A stretch of DNA of 14,640 bases from Endomicrobiellum devescovinae (GTDB taxonomy: Bacteria > Elusimicrobiota > Endomicrobiia > Endomicrobiales > Endomicrobiaceae): contig JAIRSK010000014.1 in assembly GCA_031255495.1 (NCBI GenBank), positions 1 to 14,640 of the forward strand. The letters are read 5' to 3'. The notes beneath the pieces were generated by a model. It ran no database searches and was not told the origin of the DNA. It saw only the letters and a program-made list of their open reading frames with translations. Both the position numbers and the translations under genes were made by a program. This document shows positions 13,525 to 14,640 of the stretch, piece by piece; position 1 is the first letter of the stretch; every line of letters starts with the position of its first letter.

Positions 13525-14640
13525 TTAGATTTTTATTTCTTTTTGAAGTTCAGAAACCTTATTTGTATCTTCCCAAGTAAAACCTTTTTCCCTTCTTCCA
13601 AAATGTCCATAAGCAGCTGTCTGGGCATAAATAGGCTTACAAAGCTGCAAATATTCCGCAATACCTTTTGGAGTCAAAGGAAATATCTCTTTAACAATAG
13701 GCTCTAAAACAGCGCCGGGAACTTTACCGGAATGATGAGTATCAACCATTACTGAAACAGGATCAGCAACTCCTATAGCATAAGCAAGCTGCACAGTACA
13801 TTTCTCAGCAAATCCTGCAGCAACTATATTTTTGGCAATGTGCCTTGCCATATAACAAGCGCTTCTATCTACTTTGGTGTAATCTTTACCTGAAAATGCA
13901 CCGCCACCATGAGCTGCCATTCCTCCATACGTATCAACTATTATTTTTCTTCCTGTAAGACCTGTATCTGCAGAGGGTCCTCCGTATAAAAACTTCCCAG
14001 TAGGATTTATATATATCTTTGTGTTCTTGTCAATCAAATTACCAAGAACATACGAAATAATATTATCAAAAATTTCTTCCTTAGATTTCTTTGTTATATG
14101 TTCTCCAGTCTTATCTAATATATCTTCTGTGTGCTGCGTAGATAAAACAACTGCATCTATTCTTTTTGGCTTCCAATTAAGATATTCAACAGTTACTTGT
14201 GTTTTTCCATCTGGACATAAGTACGGCAATATACCTTTTTTCCTTACTTCTGCAAGCCTTCTCGAAAGTTTGTGGGCAAGAGTTATAGGCAAAGGCATAA
14301 ATTCAGAAGTCTCCCTGCAGGCAAACCCTATCATCAATCCTTGATCGCCTGCTCCTCCGGTATCAACACCCATTGCAATATCAGGAGACTGCGTATTTAT
14401 TGTGTCCATTATAGCGCATGTATTATAATCAAAACCAAATGAAGATTTGTCATAACCTATCTTTTTAATGGCTCCCTTTATAACTTCTTTTACGTTTATT
14501 TTAGCAGCTGTGGTAATTTCCCCACCGACTATAAGCACGCCTTTGGAAATAAATGTCTCACAGGCAACTCTTGCTTTTGTATCTTGTTTTAAAATTGCAT
14601 CTAAAATAGTATCAGAAACTATATCGCACACTTTATCAGG
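13525..14640 (-). CDS. metK: S-adenosylmethionine synthetase MetK (partial, 5' end outside window)
   Basis: The enzyme makes S-adenosylmethionine from methionine and ATP. The window holds 371 codons up to the stop. The fragment opens with PDKVCDIVSD, the part that follows the EGH of the conserved EGHPDK motif, so about 15 N-terminal residues including the catalytic His lie beyond the edge. The GTG at 14631 is an internal Val codon, not a start. Hallmarks are TGGAGDQGLMIGFA (about 94-107 of the fragment, the ATP-binding hexapeptide region) and HGGGAFSGKD (about 244-253, the P-loop-like motif), followed by TKVDRSACY. The C-terminus HFGRREKGFTWEDT is also typical. It is convergent with rsmG across a shared terminator. 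Confidence 0.96.
   Translation of the reverse strand, partial: PDKVCDIVSDTILDAILKQDTKARVACETFISKGVLIVGGEITTAAKINVKEVIKGAIKKIGYDKSSFGFDYNTCAIMDTINTQSPDIAMGVDTGGAGDQGLMIGFACRETSEFMPLPITLAHKLSRRLAEVRKKGILPYLCPDGKTQVTVEYLNWKPKRIDAVVLSTQHTEDILDKTGEHITKKSKEEIFDNIISYVLGNLIDKNTKIYINPTGKFLYGGPSADTGLTGRKIIVDTYGGMAAHGGGAFSGKDYTKVDRSACYMARHIAKNIVAAGFAEKCTVQLAYAIGVADPVSVMVDTHHSGKVPGAVLEPIVKEIFPLTPKGIAEYLQLCKPIYAQTAAYGHFGRREKGFTWEDTNKVSELQKEIKI

Noticed and set aside
13306..13707. Plus-strand open frame of 133 aa spanning the end of rsmG, the terminator and the end of metK
   Set aside because: It crosses a terminator hairpin and is a shadow of two conserved genes in other frames.

Overview
The window is AT-rich (roughly one third G+C by eye), densely coded chromosomal DNA from a Gram-negative (diderm) bacterium. 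It carries Pal, TolB, CpoB and a TolA/TonB-like protein, a LpoB-type lipoprotein, and housekeeping genes (tyrS, pfk, mnmG, rsmG, metK). The low G+C, the protein flavour and one apparently frameshifted gene would fit an Elusimicrobiota/Endomicrobium-like lineage. That assignment is an inference from general impression, not a search result. I see no transposase, integrase, phage gene, CRISPR array, tRNA or rRNA.

Left block (1-4375, all minus strand). Read in transcription order, this is a short protein with a cyclic-nucleotide-binding fold followed 10 bp later by an AI-2E/PerM-type permease. Next come pfkA, tyrS (with a good promoter inside the end of pfkA) and the 5' part of a LpoB-like lipoprotein gene cut by the left edge.

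Centre (4452-9037, minus strand). A compact operon runs pal - cpoB - tolA/tonB-like - tolB - membrane PHP phosphoesterase, with gaps of 1-15 bp or short overlaps. A near-consensus promoter lies in front of pal. It encodes the outer-membrane and periplasmic part of the Tol-Pal envelope machine but no tolQ or tolR. The last gene is a six-helix membrane protein whose PHP domain is predicted to face the periplasm.

Right block (9322-13424, plus strand, divergent from pal). mnmG and rsmG, the classic gidA/gidB pair, are separated by three accessory genes: an EFR1-type flavodoxin/ferredoxin, a SemiSWEET sugar transporter, and a secreted Lys/Glu/Ala-rich coiled-coil protein split into two overlapping frames. 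The split lies exactly at an A-AAA-AAC slippery heptamer followed by tandem TAG stops. The 5' end of rsmG holds a very strong nested inverted repeat. A bidirectional terminator hairpin separates rsmG from convergent metK, whose first codons lie beyond the right edge.

Most of the window is ordinary core genome. The points worth a second look are the two-frame gene in the mnmG-rsmG interval, the hairpin in rsmG, the envelope PHP enzyme, and several substitutions in motifs that are normally invariant (MnmG, PFK, the cNMP-fold protein).
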